Shown: positions 17,075 to 26,250 of the stretch, piece after piece | Numbering within the stretch: the stretch's first letter is position 1 | Layout: the number at the start of each line of letters is the position of its first letter | NCBI RefSeq assembly: GCF_003258605.2 | Contig: NZ_CP031264.1 | Coordinates: 3,286,001-3,350,000 of the forward strand | DNA: 64,000 nucleotides | Source: Peterkaempfera bronchialis | GTDB lineage: Bacteria > Actinomycetota > Actinomycetes > Streptomycetales > Streptomycetaceae | Reading direction: 5' to 3' | The notes under the pieces: generated by a model | What the model was told of the DNA's origin: nothing | Databases searched by the model: none | The model's input: the letters and a program-made list of their open reading frames with translations, nothing else | Made by a program: the position numbers and the translations under genes

Positions 17075-18487
17075 TCAGAGGGCGCCCGATGCGCTCATCG
17101 CCAGCCATAGCTCGTACTTGGCGCTCGGCGCGTGCAGCAGTGAGCGGCCGAGTCTCTCCTCTGCCCTGAGCAGCCGCTTGCGTGCGCCGGGAAGGGAGAT
17201 GCCGAGGTCGGCCGCCGTCTCGGGGAGCCGGGCGTCGGCGCGGAGCCAGGCGCGCACCGTGTCGGTGGCGGATCCGAGTGGGCTGAGTTGGACATGTGCC
17301 CAGGTCTGGGCGGCGGGGGCGGCGAGCAGGGTGGGCAGGTCGGCGGGGCGGCCGGTGGGGCGCGGGTAGCCGGTGTGCAGCCGCAGTGCCAGCCAGGCGG
17401 CCGACTGGGCGGCCAGGCTCGCGGGCAGGTCCAAGGCCAGGAGCGCCTTGATCAGCCGCAGGCGGGCGGCGAGCGTGTTGCGGTGGATCTTCAGGTGGCG
17501 GCTCGCCCCCGTGCCGAAGGCCAGCCAGGAGCCGAGGGTTGCGAGCAGTTCCTCCGCCCCGGGGTCGGTCCGGCGCGCGGGCTGGTACGAGAGGCATGGC
17601 CCGAGCAACTCCCCGGCCCAGTAGGCTCCTTCGGGTCCCAGCAGTGGGGCGAGGCCGATGTTGCGGCTGAACCGTGCCCAGCGGTCCGGTACGCCACGCG
17701 CCACCGCCAGCGCGTGGAAGGCCTGCTCATAGCCGAGCGGGGTCTCCCGCAGCGCCACCTCGTCGCTGGCGCCGACCCGGCACTCCGGTACCTGCTCGAC
17801 GATGGCCTGCTCCCATGGGCGGGTACCGGCCGGGGCGAGCGCGATGAGGTGGTTGAACCGCACCGGGCACGGGACGATCCATGCCTGGCCGCCCATGGAC
17901 CGGGCCAGCCGCTCCGCTATCGCGGGCCGCCGCCGCTTCGGGCACTCCACGATGTACACCCGCACCGGGCTGGGCAGCCGGGCGCCCATCGCCCCCGCGA
18001 TCCGGTGGGCCACGGCCACGCCGCCGCCCATCAGCAGATGCAGCACCGCCTCGCGGCTGCGCGCCTCCGTCAACTCCGTCCGGCGCCGCAGCCGTTCCGC
18101 CTCTTCCGACTGCCGGCACAGCCCGAGGATGCGTGCGGCGTCGGCGAGCAGTGTGCCGTGCCGGTGGCTCTCGCAGCCGTCGAGCACCAGATAGGGCTCC
18201 CTCCCGAGCGCCACCAGGTGCACGATCCGCGCCCCGGGACCGCCGACCACGCCCGAGGGCATCCCGCGCCGGTACGACTCCCGTACTGCGGCCAGTGCTT
18301 CGTCCGACGGCCGGTGCGGTGAGGATGCGAGCACCGAGCCGTCCCCCGCCACCAGCGCCACCGCCCCACCGGTGCGCCGCCCCAACCACTCCAGGACGGC
18401 TTGGACCGCTCCGCGCCTGCCCGCCAACCGCACGAGCGCCAGAGCGTCCTCGGCCCGTGTCGGGCCGGGTGGGGACTCCTTGGTCAT
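17075..18487 (-). CDS. PucR-type transcriptional regulator
   Basis: The 470-aa protein has an N-terminal ligand-sensing-like region (GGAVALVAGDGSVLASSPHR). Its C-terminal half carries the PucR-type helix-turn-helix: HLKIHRNTLAARLRLIKALL, then a second similar segment, TAADLGISLPGARKRLLRAE. Such regulators control catabolic or secondary genes in actinomycetes. GGGGGGA eight bases before ATG 18487 fixes the start; the open frame extends further upstream without a ribosome site. It is divergent from the large secreted protein at 18708, which it may regulate. Confidence 0.75.
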   Translation of the reverse strand: MTKESPPGPTRAEDALALVRLAGRRGAVQAVLEWLGRRTGGAVALVAGDGSVLASSPHRPSDEALAAVRESYRRGMPSGVVGGPGARIVHLVALGREPYLVLDGCESHRHGTLLADAARILGLCRQSEEAERLRRRTELTEARSREAVLHLLMGGGVAVAHRIAGAMGARLPSPVRVYIVECPKRRRPAIAERLARSMGGQAWIVPCPVRFNHLIALAPAGTRPWEQAIVEQVPECRVGASDEVALRETPLGYEQAFHALAVARGVPDRWARFSRNIGLAPLLGPEGAYWAGELLGPCLSYQPARRTDPGAEELLATLGSWLAFGTGASRHLKIHRNTLAARLRLIKALLALDLPASLAAQSAAWLALRLHTGYPRPTGRPADLPTLLAAPAAQTWAHVQLSPLGSATDTVRAWLRADARLPETAADLGISLPGARKRLLRAEERLGRSLLHAPSAKYELWLAMSASGAL

Positions 18488-18707
18488 CCGACGGATCCCC
18501 CCACCAGTGCACCTCTCATGGATGGAACCGTAGCCGCCCTCAAAGACAGTGAGCTGACGTCCGGTCGGGCGGTGGGCGTGCTCCGTAATCAGGGGCCTTG
18601 TGTGGTACCCCTGTGCGATCATCACGTCATCCCACCCACGCCAGCAACGGCCCGCCGCCATGGGGGCTTGGCGCACACATGTCACCCGACCGGTCCGAGG
18701 GAACGGA

Positions 18708-21700
18708 ATGCCTCACCATCCCTGTACGGCTGCGAGAAGCGCGTCGTACACCGCACTGATACTCATACTCTCGGTCCTGCTCTCGTTGCTGCTGCCGACA
18801 GGCGCGGCACGGGCGGCGTCGGCCGCGACCACAGCCGCAGCCACCACCGCCGACACCTGCGCTGCGCTGCCCCTCGCCCCCTTCGGCGACCCGGGCTCCG
18901 CAGTCGGCAGGCCGACCATCCCCGCCGGGGAGTCCGCCTGCTTCACCTTCACCGCCGACGCACCCGGCCTGCACCGCGTACTGCTGAACGACCAGCACAA
19001 CGGGACCTACGCCCAGGTTCTCGACGGTGAGAGCCAGCTCTCCTGCTACGACACCGAGTGGGGCCTCCAGGGCTGGTGCAGGCTGCCCCGCGCGGGCGTC
19101 TTCACCCTCAAGGTCGTGAACCGCGGGTGGGAGTCGGAGGACGCCGCCGTCGCGGTCTTCCCGCTCGCCGCCACCGCCGGCTGCGAGCCGGAGATCGGCA
19201 CCTCCTGGGACGGCGCCCGGGTGTCCGGTTCCGCGTCCGGCCCGGTGGCGATCGACTGCCATCCCTTCACGGGCAAGGCCGGTGAGCGGATCACCGTCGC
19301 CATCGCCACCGCCAGGTACGGCGATGCGGAGTCCTGGATCACCGATGGGACCGGCGCCCGGATCTGCCCGCGCTTCAAGGAGGACGACAACGACGGCTGT
19401 GTGCTGCCCGGCACCGGCCCCTTCCGGGTGCTCACCCGGGTCAGCTGGATCGAGGGCGGCTTCCCCGGCGCGTACACCCTGACGGTCCGCCGGCTGTCCG
19501 ACCCGGTCGGCTGCGCGAGCGTCCCGGTGAACGGGTACGGCTCCGCGCCCACCACGGTGGACCCGGCCACCGGCTGCAAGACCTTCACCATCCCGGCCGC
19601 CGGACACTACGACGTGTACGAGGTGCAGTCCGGCTCGCGCTCGCCGCTCGCCGTGTACGACCGGGCCGGGACGACGGTCTGCCGGACATGGGCGTCCTGC
19701 GCGCTGCCCGCCGCCGGTGACTACACCGTGTTCACCGACCACGCGACCCTCATCCTCGACCGCGCCGCCACCACCGGCTGCGAGCCGGTCCAACTCGGCA
19801 CCTACCAGGGTTCCTTCGCGGCGGCGGGCGAGATCGACTGCCTGACCCTGCCGCTCCCCGCCGGTGCCCGGATGGCCGCGCTGACCGCCTTGAGCGGCTC
19901 CGCACCGCGCCCCGCCGTCACGGTCGTGGATGCCGAGGGCGCCGGGCAGTGCGACGGTGGCGACCTCTCCTCGGGCACCTGCGCGCTCACCGGCAAGGCT
20001 CCGTTCCGCGCGCTGGTCTCCACCGAGGACCAGAACCCGGCGACCGGCAGCTACCGGATCGCCCTGCACCGCACGGACGGGGCGGGCAACTGCCCGTCGA
20101 TCCCGGCGGGCGACTTCACCAGCGCGACCGCGTCGGCCCGGTTCAGCACCGGCGGCGGCGTCTTCTCGCACTGCCTGAGCATCCCGGCCGACGCCCACAG
20201 CGCGGTGGAGAACCTCCAGCTCCAGACCGTCGCCGGCACCTCGGCCGCCAGCATCTCGGTCCTGGACCCGGGCGGCGAGCAGGTCTGCCGCATCGTGGCC
20301 TCGCTCTCCACCTGGACCACCTGCGACCTCGCCCCGGGTGTCACGCACACCGTGCTGGTCACCGGACGCGACACCCCCGCCACCTACACCCTGACCCGCC
20401 GCGACGTCACCGCGACCGCGAAGGGCTGCACCGCGAACCCGGCGACCCCGGTGGGCGGCCCCTCCACGGGCGGCACTCCGGGCGCACCGGGCACGCTGCT
20501 CTGCCGCCAGGTGACCACCGGCAGTGCCAAGGACGTCCTGCACCTCGCCGTCCGCGACCCGCTCGACACCGCGTACACCCTGGTCTACGGCGCCGACGGC
20601 AACGTCCCCTGCGGCTACCGCAGCGGGCCCTGTGCGGCCACCGGATCCACCCGGTACCAGGTCCTCATCACGGTGCCGGCGAACCAGAAGGCCTCGGCCA
20701 CGTACCGCTTCGACGCGCTGCGCATCGGCACGGCGGCGGGCCCGGCGCCCGAGTGCGTCAAGGTCCCGAACGTCAGCTACGGGTACGGACCGATCACCGG
20801 GACCCTGAACGAGCAGCACACCGCCGTCTGCGCGGCGCTGCCCACCGCGTACAACGACCGCTTCGACATGGTGATCAGCGGCACTGCGGGGGGCGGCGAG
20901 ACCACCGTGCCCGCGCTGTACGGCAGCAGCCTGGCCAACGGCTGCATGCTCTCCATCCCCACCGGCTACCAGTGCGCGATCCGCGAGCCGCGCACCACGG
21001 AGGTCACCCCGAGCATCCTGGTCCTCAGCCTGCCCGAAGGGGCCTCGGAGAGCTCCTTCAGCGCGGAGCTCGTCTGCTGGTCCGTCCGCTGCGGCACCGA
21101 GGCGGTCACCGTCACCTCGGTGAGCCCGACCGGCGGCACGACGGGCGGCAAGGCCACCGTCAAGGTGACGGGAACCGCGCTGCACCAGGACGACCGGGTG
21201 GAGATCGGCGGGTTCGGCAGGACGGTGGAGTCGACCACCACCTCGGTCTCGGCCGACCGGAAGACCCTGACGGCCGTCCTGGACCTGACCGGGGTTCCGG
21301 TGGGCAACTGGTACCTCAGCGTCGTCACCCACAACGCGTGGGAGTACAGGTTCGGCAGCTTCACCGTCACCGCCGCCGCGCTGGAGAACACCGCCGCTCC
21401 GCAGATCACCGGCACCGCCAAGGTGGGCGCCAAGGTCACTGCCTCCACGGGCAGTTGGACTCCGGCGGCGACGTCGTACTCGTACCAGTGGAAGGCCGAC
21501 GGCGCAGCGGTCAAGGGCGCCACCGCCGCCGGCTACACCGTGCCGGCCTCGCTGCTCGGCAAGAAGCTCACCGTCACCGTCACCGCCCACCGCGCCGACA
21601 GCCCGAACGCGGCGGCCACCTCGGCGGCCGTCACCGTCGCCAAGGGCGCGGCTCCCAAGGCCGGCACCGCCCCGAGGATCAGCGGCACCGCGAAGGTGGG

Positions 21701-22196
21701 CGCCAAGGTCACCGCCGTCAGCGGCAGTTGGTCTCCGGCGGCGACGTCGTACTCCTACCAGTGGAAGGCCGACGGCAAGGCGGTCAAGGGCGCCACCGCC
21801 GCCGGCTACACCATCCCCGCCGCGCTGCTCGGCAAGAAGCTCACCGTCACCGTCACCGCCCACCGCACCGGCCACGCCGACGGCACCGCGACCACCGGCG
21901 CGGTCAAGGTCGCCAAGGGCAGCGCCCCGAAGGCCGTCAAGCAGCCCGCCATCTCGGGTACGGCCAAGGTGGGCCGCACCCTCAAGGCCGCCCACGGCAG
22001 TTGGACGCCCAGCCCCTCGTCGTACACCTACCAGTGGTACGCGAACGGCAAGGCCATCACGGGGGCGACCAAGTCCTCGCTGGTCCTCAAGGCCGCCCAG
22101 CGCGGCAAGCGGATCACCGTGAAGGTGACCGCCCGGCGGACCGGTCACGCCAACGGCGCGGCCACCAGCAAGGCGACCTCGGCGGTCGCCCGCTGA
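18708..22196 (+). CDS. Very large secreted protein with C-terminal Ig-like repeats
   Basis: The 1162-aa product has a clear signal peptide (about residues 1-38; LILILSVLLSLLLPTGAARA). A long Cys-rich beta region follows, with many paired Cys spaced like small beta-sandwich modules (TAGCEPEIGTSWDG, TGCEPVQLGTYQGSFAA, KGCTANPATPVGG). An IPT/TIG-like domain comes next (VTSVSPTGGTTGGKATVKV). The protein ends with three near-identical repeats of about 85 residues (ITGTAKVGAKVTASTGSW, SYSYQWKADG, KLTVTVTAH). It is an extracellular beta-rich, probably adhesin- or wall-associated protein of unknown ligand. ATG 18708 follows GAGGGAACGGA. Confidence 0.8.
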   Translation: MPHHPCTAARSASYTALILILSVLLSLLLPTGAARAASAATTAAATTADTCAALPLAPFGDPGSAVGRPTIPAGESACFTFTADAPGLHRVLLNDQHNGTYAQVLDGESQLSCYDTEWGLQGWCRLPRAGVFTLKVVNRGWESEDAAVAVFPLAATAGCEPEIGTSWDGARVSGSASGPVAIDCHPFTGKAGERITVAIATARYGDAESWITDGTGARICPRFKEDDNDGCVLPGTGPFRVLTRVSWIEGGFPGAYTLTVRRLSDPVGCASVPVNGYGSAPTTVDPATGCKTFTIPAAGHYDVYEVQSGSRSPLAVYDRAGTTVCRTWASCALPAAGDYTVFTDHATLILDRAATTGCEPVQLGTYQGSFAAAGEIDCLTLPLPAGARMAALTALSGSAPRPAVTVVDAEGAGQCDGGDLSSGTCALTGKAPFRALVSTEDQNPATGSYRIALHRTDGAGNCPSIPAGDFTSATASARFSTGGGVFSHCLSIPADAHSAVENLQLQTVAGTSAASISVLDPGGEQVCRIVASLSTWTTCDLAPGVTHTVLVTGRDTPATYTLTRRDVTATAKGCTANPATPVGGPSTGGTPGAPGTLLCRQVTTGSAKDVLHLAVRDPLDTAYTLVYGADGNVPCGYRSGPCAATGSTRYQVLITVPANQKASATYRFDALRIGTAAGPAPECVKVPNVSYGYGPITGTLNEQHTAVCAALPTAYNDRFDMVISGTAGGGETTVPALYGSSLANGCMLSIPTGYQCAIREPRTTEVTPSILVLSLPEGASESSFSAELVCWSVRCGTEAVTVTSVSPTGGTTGGKATVKVTGTALHQDDRVEIGGFGRTVESTTTSVSADRKTLTAVLDLTGVPVGNWYLSVVTHNAWEYRFGSFTVTAAALENTAAPQITGTAKVGAKVTASTGSWTPAATSYSYQWKADGAAVKGATAAGYTVPASLLGKKLTVTVTAHRADSPNAAATSAAVTVAKGAAPKAGTAPRISGTAKVGAKVTAVSGSWSPAATSYSYQWKADGKAVKGATAAGYTIPAALLGKKLTVTVTAHRTGHADGTATTGAVKVAKGSAPKAVKQPAISGTAKVGRTLKAAHGSWTPSPSSYTYQWYANGKAITGATKSSLVLKAAQRGKRITVKVTARRTGHANGAATSKATSAVAR

Positions 22197-22218
22197 GCAG
22201 AGGTCGCTGACAGCCGTT

Positions 22219-22258
22219 CGAGTGCGGCCCCGCCGGAGGTCCGGCGGGGCCGCACTCG
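22219..22258. terminator. Strong bidirectional hairpin
   Basis: An 18-bp perfect stem (22219-22236 with 22241-22258) has a 4-base loop. It lies between the convergent ends of the secreted-protein gene and the FAD oxidase gene. Confidence 0.9.
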
Positions 22259-22280
22259 TCTCGTCTCGGGTCGGGTCGGG

Positions 22281-23636
22281 TCAGGTGCGGGCGGGCGGGA
22301 TGTTGTAGTTGAGGCGGAAGAGGTTGCCGGGGTCCCAGGCCGCCTTGAGTGCGGCCAGCCGCCGGTAGTCGGCCGGGTGGTAGGCGGTGCGGACGGTGTC
22401 GGGGGTGGCGTCGTCGATGCCGAAGAAGTTGACGAAGGCCCCGCCGGTGCTCCAGGGGCGCAGCTTGTCGTGCAGCCCGCCGTGGGCGTAGCGGATCTCC
22501 TCCAGGCGGTCCGGTTCCAGGATGTGGGTGGAGAAGAGCATGTAGGCGGCGTCGCGCCCGCCGACGGCGTTGGGGACGGCGGGTGGACGGGAGTAGGCGC
22601 CGCCCTGGTGGCGGATCTCCAGGATGATCGGGGCGTCGGCCTGGGGTCCGGCCAGGTCGAGGAGGGTGTCGACGGCGGCCGGGTCGAGTGCGCGCAGGGC
22701 GGTGTTGCGGTCGTAGGCGGCCACCGGGAGGGGCGGTTCATGGTGGATGGTGCCGACCTCCCGGTACGGCAGCAGGCGCACGGTGTCCATCAGCAGGGGG
22801 CCCAGCTCGCGCAGCGGTCGTACCCAGCGCCGGCCCTGCTCTTCCGGGCCGCTCCAGGCGATCCGGAGGTGGGCCACATACCGGCCGCGCAGCGGCTCGG
22901 GAAGCACGGGCAGGTCGGGGTAGCGGATCAGCTGGAGGGACGAGGACATCTCCTCCGGGACGGTACGGGTCCACTCGGCGTAGCCGTGCAGGACGTCGTC
23001 GGCGGCCTCGCCGGGGAAGTACAGCCCGCCGCCGAGCAGGGTGGCCACCGGGACCAGGTCGATCTCCATGGAGACGGCCACGCCGAAGTTGTCCTTGCCG
23101 CCGCGCAGGGCCCAGAAGAGGTCGGGTTCCCGGTCGGCGGTGGCTTGGCGGAGCTGCCCGTCGGCGGTGACCACGTCGAGTCGGCGGACGTGGTCGGCGG
23201 CGAAGCCGTAGCGGCGGCCGAGCAGGCCGATGCCGCCACCGAGGGTGTAGCCGACCGCGCCGACGTCGGGGTTGGAGCCGCTGAGCGGGGCGAGGCCGTA
23301 GGGGGCGGTCTCGGCGAGAACCTCGTGCCAGCGCACCCCGGCGGCGATTCTGGCCGTGCGGGCCTCGGGGTCGACCTGGACGCCCTTCATCCGGCGGGTG
23401 CTGATGACCAGCTGGCCGTGGGTGTCTGCCGAGATGCCGTGCCCGGTCGCCTGGACGGCGACGGCCAGGCCGGCGGCGGAGGCGTACCGGATGGCGGCGG
23501 CCACGTCCGCCGGGCCGGTGGCACCGACCACCAGGGCGGGGCGGTGGTGGTCGGCGAGTGCGAGGTTGTAGCCCGTCCGCTCGGCGTCATAGCCGTCGTC
23601 GTCGGGCCGGAAGACCGGCCCCGATATCCCGATCAT
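22281..23636 (-). CDS. BBE-type FAD-linked oxidoreductase
   Basis: The 451-aa protein is a vanillyl-alcohol-oxidase/berberine-bridge-type flavoprotein. The FAD-binding PCMH domain has VVGATGPADVAAAIRYASAA and VAVQATGHGISADTHGQ, whose His is the likely covalent flavin site, then GYTLGGGIGLLGRRYGFAAD. The protein ends with a BBE motif (LFRLNYNIPPART). Family members oxidise sugars, alcohols or polyketide and alkaloid intermediates. There is no signal peptide. The start at 23636 lacks a good ribosome site, but the N-terminus FRPDDDGYDAERTGYNLA is family-like, and the longer open frame runs through a low-complexity repeat region. It is convergent with the large secreted protein. Confidence 0.8.
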   Translation of the reverse strand: MIGISGPVFRPDDDGYDAERTGYNLALADHHRPALVVGATGPADVAAAIRYASAAGLAVAVQATGHGISADTHGQLVISTRRMKGVQVDPEARTARIAAGVRWHEVLAETAPYGLAPLSGSNPDVGAVGYTLGGGIGLLGRRYGFAADHVRRLDVVTADGQLRQATADREPDLFWALRGGKDNFGVAVSMEIDLVPVATLLGGGLYFPGEAADDVLHGYAEWTRTVPEEMSSSLQLIRYPDLPVLPEPLRGRYVAHLRIAWSGPEEQGRRWVRPLRELGPLLMDTVRLLPYREVGTIHHEPPLPVAAYDRNTALRALDPAAVDTLLDLAGPQADAPIILEIRHQGGAYSRPPAVPNAVGGRDAAYMLFSTHILEPDRLEEIRYAHGGLHDKLRPWSTGGAFVNFFGIDDATPDTVRTAYHPADYRRLAALKAAWDPGNLFRLNYNIPPART

Positions 23637-23663
23637 GTCGAGGAGGCTAGCTGCGCGGGGGCT

Positions 23664-23923
23664 GGGCGGTCTGCCTGGTTGTGCACGCTCTGTCAGGTCG
23701 GCGGGGGGCCGGGGCAGGGCAGGGCGAGGCAGGGTGGGCGCAGGGTAAGGCGAGGCCAGGCGGGGCCTTGGCGGTCTGCCTGGTTGCCGCGCTCTGTCAG
23801 GTCGGCAGGGGCCGGGGCGAGGCCGGGCGGGCGCAGGGCGGCGCAGGGCGCGGCGCGGGCGCAGGGCGGCGCCGGGCCTGGGCGGTCTGCCTGGTGGCCC
23901 GCGCTCTGTGAGGGCGGTGGGGG
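23664..23923. repeat. Three imperfect 50-bp direct repeats in a GC-rich spacer
   Basis: The motif ggcggtctgcctggt followed by gctctgt recurs at about 23665, 23769 and 23881 (spacing 104 and 112 bp). Between copies are runs built from gcaggg and gcgggc. The interval has open frames by composition only; I see no gene in it. Confidence 0.8.
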
Positions 23924-24307
23924 TCAGCGGTTGGTGGTGGAGGGGCGGGTCAGGACTTCGAGGCGGTGGCCGTTGGGGTCGTCGAAGTAGACGCCGTGCC
24001 CGCCGTGCCAGTCGTTGACCTGGCTGGGCCGGCGGTGGAACGGGTCGGCCCAGTACGGCAGTTCCTGCTGCCGGATCCGTCCGAGGATCTCGTCGAACTC
24101 GCTCTCCTCGACCAGGAAGGCGTAGTGCTGCGAGGCGATCGGCTCCGACACCTCCAGGACGTCGAGGGTGACGCCGTTGCTCAACGGGACGGCCAGGAAG
24201 GGCTCGGAGGGCACCGGCTCGGACAGGCCCAGGATGCCGGTCAGAAAGTCGGCGGACTCCTGGCGGTTTCGCGCCGACAGGATGGTGTGGTTCAGCTGGA
24301 CGGCCAT
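23924..24307 (-). CDS. VOC (glyoxalase/bleomycin-resistance) family protein
   Basis: The 127-aa protein is a single VOC domain: LNHTILSARNRQESADFLTG with the first metal His, a middle EESEFDEILGRIRQQ helix, and the terminal HGGHGVYFDDPNGHRLEVLT with the typical DPNGH. Members are metal-dependent lyases or dioxygenases, or drug-binding resistance proteins. It is divergent from the TetR gene at 24446 across a 138-bp region holding a perfect palindrome, so it is the most likely TetR target. Confidence 0.85.
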   Translation of the reverse strand: MAVQLNHTILSARNRQESADFLTGILGLSEPVPSEPFLAVPLSNGVTLDVLEVSEPIASQHYAFLVEESEFDEILGRIRQQELPYWADPFHRRPSQVNDWHGGHGVYFDDPNGHRLEVLTRPSTTNR

Positions 24308-24408
24308 GACGCTCTTCCTCTCGATGGGTTCCGCGTTCTGGTCGGCATGGTTGACTGCGCTGCGTGACCGGCCGTAGAACTTTCAGCCGCGTGCAGTCAA
24401 GCCTGATG

Positions 24409-24429
24409 TACACTACACGATGTAGTGTA
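24409..24429. promoter_or_regulatory. Palindromic operator, likely of the adjacent TetR
   Basis: TACACTACA and TGTAGTGTA form a perfect 9-3-9 inverted repeat 17 bases before the TetR start codon, within the divergent VOC/TetR promoter region. Its size and symmetry are those of a TetR dimer site. Confidence 0.75.
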
Positions 24430-24445
24430 GTCCAAGGAGGAGACC

Positions 24446-25117
24446 ATGGCCGCCCCCGCCGCCCCCACAGCCACCGCCGGCCCCGCCCCGCTGCGCCGCG
24501 GCATGCCGGAGAAGCGCCAGGCCATCGTCCGTGCGGCGCGCACGGTCTTCGGCCGTGAGGGGTTCACCAGGTCCAGCGTCGATGTGATCGCCGCCGAGGC
24601 CGGAGTCTCCAAGCGCACCATCTACAACCACTTCGCCGACAAGGAGCAGCTCTTCCAGTGGGTGATCCTGGAGGGGGCCACCGAGGTCGCCACCACCCAC
24701 GCGGCCATCGCGGACCGCCACTTCCGCAAGACCGTCGATCTCCAGGACGACCTGACGGACTTCGCCCTCGAACGGGTCGCCGGGCTCACCGCCTTCGCGG
24801 ACCACTGGGCGCTGGTGCGGACGATCGAGGCGGAGGCGCCGCGCATCCGGCCCGCCGTACTGGACGCCTGGCAGGAGGCGGGGCCCCGCGAGACCCACCG
24901 CGAACTGACCAGGCGGATGCGCGACTTCGCCGACCGTGGGCTGCTGGGGATCGAGGACGCCGAGCTGGCCGCCGACCACTTCAACCTGCTGACCTTCATC
25001 AGCGTCACCCAGCCGTCCTTCTACGGGGCGATCCCGCTGGAGGAGGCCCGCATCACCGAGATCATCACCGGCGGCGTCCGGGCCTTCCTGCGCCTCTACC
25101 GCCCGACCGCCGGCTGA
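24446..25117 (+). CDS. TetR/AcrR-family regulator
   Basis: The 223-aa protein has the N-terminal TetR DNA-binding domain: RQAIVRAARTVFGREGFTRS, then IAAEAGVSKRTIYNHFADKE, with the turn in the expected place. It also has a C-terminal helical domain of the TetR_C type common in streptomycetes. AAGGAGGAG before ATG 24446 gives a strong start. It probably represses itself and the divergent VOC gene through the palindrome at 24409. The GNAT gene follows 35 bases downstream. Confidence 0.9.
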   Translation: MAAPAAPTATAGPAPLRRGMPEKRQAIVRAARTVFGREGFTRSSVDVIAAEAGVSKRTIYNHFADKEQLFQWVILEGATEVATTHAAIADRHFRKTVDLQDDLTDFALERVAGLTAFADHWALVRTIEAEAPRIRPAVLDAWQEAGPRETHRELTRRMRDFADRGLLGIEDAELAADHFNLLTFISVTQPSFYGAIPLEEARITEIITGGVRAFLRLYRPTAG

Positions 25118-25152
25118 CCGCCGGCCGATCGCAAGCCCAGGGGGGAGGTCCC

Positions 25153-25584
25153 ATGGCGCTGACCATGGTCGACATCGGGCCCGACCAGCCGGAGATGGTC
25201 CGGGACGTGGCTCCGCTGATCCGTGCGCTGCGGCCCGCGCTCGGCCCGGACGCCTTCGCCGAGTTCGCCGCCGAGGCCCACCGGCAGGGCCTGGTCTTCA
25301 CCGCCGTGTACGACGGGGACGGGCGCTGCCTGGCGGTGGCCGGGCACCGGGTGCTGGCGACCAGCCGTGGCCGGCTGCTCTTCGTCGACGACCTGGTCAC
25401 CGCTCCGGAGGCGCGTTCAGGCGGCGTCGGCGCACGGCTCTTCGCCGAGCTGGAGCAGCGGGCCCGCCGGGCGGGCTGCGTACGGATCGAGCTGGACTCC
25501 GGGACCGCCAACCATGGCGCGCACCGCTTCTACCACCTGCGCCGGATGGCCGTCACCGCCTTCCACTTCGGCCTGGACATCTAG
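25153..25584 (+). CDS. GNAT-family N-acetyltransferase
   Basis: The 143-aa protein shows the GNAT core: LLFVDDLVTAPEARSGGVGA with the acetyl-CoA pyrophosphate loop (RSGGVGARL), then VRIELDSGTANHGAHRFYH before the C-terminal strand. GGGGGAGG before ATG 25153 supports the start. It follows TetR closely and is probably co-transcribed. The substrate is unknown, and it may lie just outside the biosynthetic cluster. Confidence 0.85.
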   Translation: MALTMVDIGPDQPEMVRDVAPLIRALRPALGPDAFAEFAAEAHRQGLVFTAVYDGDGRCLAVAGHRVLATSRGRLLFVDDLVTAPEARSGGVGARLFAELEQRARRAGCVRIELDSGTANHGAHRFYHLRRMAVTAFHFGLDI

Positions 25585-25678
25585 CACCCGCCGCCGTCGG
25601 ACCGGGTCGGCGGCGGACTTGACGGACCACTTCCGCGACCTTTGACCGCCCCTGCCGCCGCTGGCCAGGATTTCGGCC

Positions 25679-26221
25679 ATGGGCGAAAACACACTCGACG
25701 GAACGCCGCTTTTCCAGGTCCGCGCCGAGGTCCGGATTTCCGCCTCGCCGACGGCGGTCTACGACGTTGTCAGCGATCTCACTCGCAGTGGTGAGTGGAG
25801 CCCGGAATGCCTCGGCGGCGCCTGGGTCTCCGGGGAGCCCGGGGCGGTCGGCGCGGTCTTCCGAGGCAGGAATCTGCGCGGCGAGGACGTGGTCTCCTGG
25901 GCCCCCGTCGTGCGCGGCACCTGGTACACCCACTCCGAGGTGGTCGCGGCCGAGCCCGGCCGTACCTTCCGCTGGGCGATGCACGACAGCTCCGGGCGGC
26001 GGCAGGAGAGCGTCTGGGCCTTCGACATCGAGGCCGACGGCGAGGGCAGTGTGCTGGTGCACCACTTCCGTATGGACGGCCCCACCGAGGGAATTCGCGG
26101 AATCACCGCCGACATGGACGACGCGGCGAAGGCGCGGTTCTTCACGGAATGGGGCGCCAAGGTGGAGCAGGACCTCGGAGCAACTCTCGAACGCATCAAG
26201 ATCGTCATCGAAAAGAATTGA
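25679..26221 (+). CDS. SRPBCC (START/Bet v 1-like, polyketide-cyclase-type) protein
   Basis: The 180-aa protein has the SRPBCC fold pattern: VRISASPTAVYDVVSDLTRS, then WSPECLGGAWVSGEPGAVGA and GRTFRWAMHD, ending in a long C-terminal helix (GAKVEQDLGATLERIKIVIE). Such proteins bind hydrophobic or aromatic ligands and sometimes cyclise or dehydrate biosynthetic intermediates. It is 29 bases upstream of the AMP-ligase gene and is probably the first gene of the nitrous-acid operon. The ribosome site is weak. The role in the pathway is inferred only from position. Confidence 0.75.
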   Translation: MGENTLDGTPLFQVRAEVRISASPTAVYDVVSDLTRSGEWSPECLGGAWVSGEPGAVGAVFRGRNLRGEDVVSWAPVVRGTWYTHSEVVAAEPGRTFRWAMHDSSGRRQESVWAFDIEADGEGSVLVHHFRMDGPTEGIRGITADMDDAAKARFFTEWGAKVEQDLGATLERIKIVIEKN

Positions 26222-26250
26222 TCACTTCCTGCGGATGAGAAGGCGGAAAG

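Noticed and set aside
16755-17597. A 280-aa minus-strand frame beyond array 2
   Set aside because: Low-complexity Arg/Pro composition and overlap with the PucR-type gene in another frame mark it as a shadow.
22281-24413. A 710-aa form of the FAD oxidase
   Set aside because: The extra N-terminal part is Arg/Pro/Gly-rich translation of the repeat spacer and overlaps the VOC gene; the conserved fold begins at 23636.
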